Origin: an uncultured Lachnospiraceae bacterium
Lineage (GTDB): Bacteria > Bacillota > Clostridia > Lachnospirales > Lachnospiraceae
NCBI GenBank assembly: GCA_947168905.1
Contig: CAMVNR010000018.1
Coordinates: 1 to 35,139 of the forward strand
Direction of reading: 5' to 3'
Length of the DNA stretch: 35,139 nt
Below, piece after piece: positions 33,683 to 35,139 of this stretch (the first letter of the stretch is position 1; the number at the start of each line of letters is the position of its first letter). Both the position numbers and the translations under genes were made by a program. A model generated the notes under the pieces. That model worked only from the letters and a program-made list of their open reading frames with translations. It was not told the DNA's origin and made no database searches.

Positions 33683-35139
33683 TTAATTCAGAATTGTCTG
33701 GTGTACCATCGGCGTAGACGCGCTCATCGGCAGGAAAGTATAGCCGTTTGCAAGTCCCCATGTGATAATTTCCGGAACCGCCTCTACAGAATAGCTCCAG
33801 ATATCATGCTGCAGAACGATGGACACGTCATGTCCCTGAATGCTGTTGATCACCTGCTGCGCCACTTCCGGTGCACTGGTGAGCCCTCCCGCGTCCAGCG
33901 AGGACACATTCCAGTCGCAGTAGCGAAGCCCCATCGCATCCGCGGATGCTGCAAGCCGTGTTATAATTCCGGGGCAGTACTTTTGGCTGACGGTATTTGA
34001 CAGCCCGCCCGGGAAGCGGAAAAGATCCGACCGCTGCCCGGTCTGGGCGGCAATGATATCATTCATCGCGTTGAAATCATTCCAGTAGGCTTCTTCGGAG
34101 GAATAGATGATTTCATAACGGTGGCTGAAGGTGTGCACGGCAACCGTGTGGCCTCTTCGGGCTTCTTCGCCGATCAGATGCTGATAGTCCGGCATCTGGT
34201 TGGTCACGAAGAAGGTCGCTTTGACATTATACTGGTCGAGGATCGCCAGAAGCCGGTCCGTATACGGTCCAGGCCCGTCATCAAAGGTGAGATACACGAC
34301 CTTGCTGCCCGGGTTCACGGTTTCAGCCTGCTGCTGCGGCCGGAAAACATAGACCTGGCGCGTCACCGAGGCCGCATTTCCCTCCGTATCCGCCGCGCTG
34401 TAGGTGATATTATAGACGCCCTCCGCGTCGGAATTCACACTTCCTTCGACCGTGACCCTGCCTGTAATGTCCCCGTCGACATCGTCAACAGCGCTGTAGC
34501 CCGGCTCGGAATAAGGGGTTCCGACCGCAAGATAACAGGTCATCTCTCCGGCAAGTGTAATCACCGGAGGAACCGCATCCTTGTAAATAATCTCTCTTAC
34601 CGTCTCGGCGCTGTTTCCGCTCGAGTCGCTGACCCGGTAAATAATCTTGTCCTCATGCTCTTCGCGCTCGACAGACGCGGTAAGGTCTCCGTCATAGTTG
34701 TCGAAAGCCCCGTAGCCTTCCTCCTCATAATGAGTGCCCGGCCGCGTATACGGAGAATTCACGACCAGCTGGATCTCCGGCGGCGTCATATCCCTGACAT
34801 GGACTGTTCTTTTGGCTTCTCCTGTCTGAGACTGGGAGTCGGTGACGGTGTAGGTGATCATATAATCTCCGATGACGGCAGTATCCGGCGTTCCGCTCAC
34901 CGATACCGCCGGCGTCAGATCCCCGTCCTCTTCATCTTCGGCCGTGAATCCCGGCTCCTCATACGGCGTATGGACTTCCAGCGTGATTTCTTCCCCTCCC
35001 GCCAGCGTGATCACCGGCACGAGGTCGCTGTATACGATTTCACGGACAGCTTCCGTCGCGTTTCCCGAGGAATCGCTGACCGTATAAACTACTTTTCCGT
35101 CCGCTTCCTTCCGGACGACCTTCTCCGTCAGATCCCCGT
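33683..35139 (-). CDS. Secreted polysaccharide deacetylase with tandem Ig-like (DUF5011-type) repeats, 5' end outside window
   Basis: The frame is open to the right edge, so the N-terminus, including any signal peptide, is missing. The visible part begins with at least three complete ~80-aa Ig-like repeats (PPVITLAG, YSEPGYSAVDDVDGDIT, GVYNITYSAADTEGNAAS type) and part of another. The C-terminal carbohydrate-esterase family 4 domain has all five motifs: TFDDGPGPYT, HTFSH, RFPGG, DWNVSS and IVLQHD. Metal-binding Asp and His pair and catalytic residues are therefore present, and it should remove acetyl groups from peptidoglycan or another N-acetylated glycan. It lies 14 bases before the kinase start, so it may be part of the same transcript and of cell-wall work needed for an envelope-spanning machine. 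Confidence 0.93.
   Translation of the reverse strand, partial: GDLTEKVVRKEADGKVVYTVSDSSGNATEAVREIVYSDLVPVITLAGGEEITLEVHTPYEEPGFTAEDEEDGDLTPAVSVSGTPDTAVIGDYMITYTVTDSQSQTGEAKRTVHVRDMTPPEIQLVVNSPYTRPGTHYEEEGYGAFDNYDGDLTASVEREEHEDKIIYRVSDSSGNSAETVREIIYKDAVPPVITLAGEMTCYLAVGTPYSEPGYSAVDDVDGDITGRVTVEGSVNSDAEGVYNITYSAADTEGNAASVTRQVYVFRPQQQAETVNPGSKVVYLTFDDGPGPYTDRLLAILDQYNVKATFFVTNQMPDYQHLIGEEARRGHTVAVHTFSHRYEIIYSSEEAYWNDFNAMNDIIAAQTGQRSDLFRFPGGLSNTVSQKYCPGIITRLAASADAMGLRYCDWNVSSLDAGGLTSAPEVAQQVINSIQGHDVSIVLQHDIWSYSVEAVPEIITWGLANGYTFLPMSASTPMVHQTILN

Noticed and set aside
33669-33761. Upstream extension of the LytS-type kinase to an earlier start
   Set aside because: It would lie inside the deacetylase gene and adds a hydrophilic 31-residue stretch not typical of the family. 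The GTG at 33668 has a well-spaced AGGAG.
1-35139. The locus as an integrated conjugative element
   Set aside because: VirB4- and VirD4-like genes suggest it, but no relaxase, integrase, replication gene, attachment repeat or transfer origin was seen. Elements longer than the window cannot be ruled out, so this is a working rejection.

Overview
The window reads as a chromosomal stretch of a Gram-positive anaerobe of the Clostridia, most like Lachnospiraceae. The grounds are strong AGGAGG-type ribosome binding sites, an estimated GC of a little over 50 %, a LytS-type kinase paired with a SARP-like response regulator, SpoIIE/RsbW/STAS partner-switching proteins, and conjugation-type ATPases resembling those of clostridial integrative elements. 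No rRNA, tRNA, CRISPR array, insertion sequence, relaxase, integrase or replication gene was seen. Except for the 3' end of a histidine kinase at the left edge, every convincing gene is on the minus strand, so transcription runs from high to low coordinates.

Region 1 (35139-31607): a secreted polysaccharide deacetylase with Ig-like repeats (5' end outside the window), a LytS-type histidine kinase and a receiver plus SARP-like winged-helix response regulator, closely packed. Region 2 (31600-9849): a promoter, then a long probable operon: VirB2-like pilin, a secreted 604-aa protein, a membrane-anchored Ig-like protein, VirB6-like membrane protein, PrgI-VirB4 fusion ATPase, a 1924-aa secreted multidomain protein, a single-pass membrane protein, VirD4-like coupling ATPase, a 207-aa unknown, a STAS protein, an RsbW-like kinase and a membrane SpoIIE-type phosphatase. 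Region 3 (9833-2742): a second promoter, then a 167-aa unknown, a 1310-aa Q/N-rich repeat protein, an acidic single-pass protein, a second STAS protein, a 223-aa unknown and a GT2 glycosyltransferase. Region 4 (2700-129): an unrelated-looking polar amino-acid ABC transporter (binding protein, permease, ATPase) with its own promoter and an intercistronic attenuator-like hairpin. Region 5 (1-126): the C-terminus of a sensor kinase on the plus strand.

The main result is that regions 1-3 look like one system. The promoters at 31.5 kb and 9.8 kb carry the same tandem operator, GTTGGACA-N3-GTTGGACA. It has an 11-bp period and sits exactly 8 bp upstream of a -10 box. This is the architecture established for SARP-type activators, and a SARP-like response regulator is encoded immediately upstream of the first promoter. 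I infer a two-component-controlled, relaxase-less type IV secretion-like machine with its own partner-switch regulators, large exported surface proteins and a candidate cytoplasmic substrate or scaffold (the 1310-aa protein). A second independent oddity is the ABC binding protein at 1673-2527, which appears to be circularly permuted: the segment that normally ends the family sits directly after the lipoprotein signal.

All functional calls come from reading translated motifs by eye; no database search was run.
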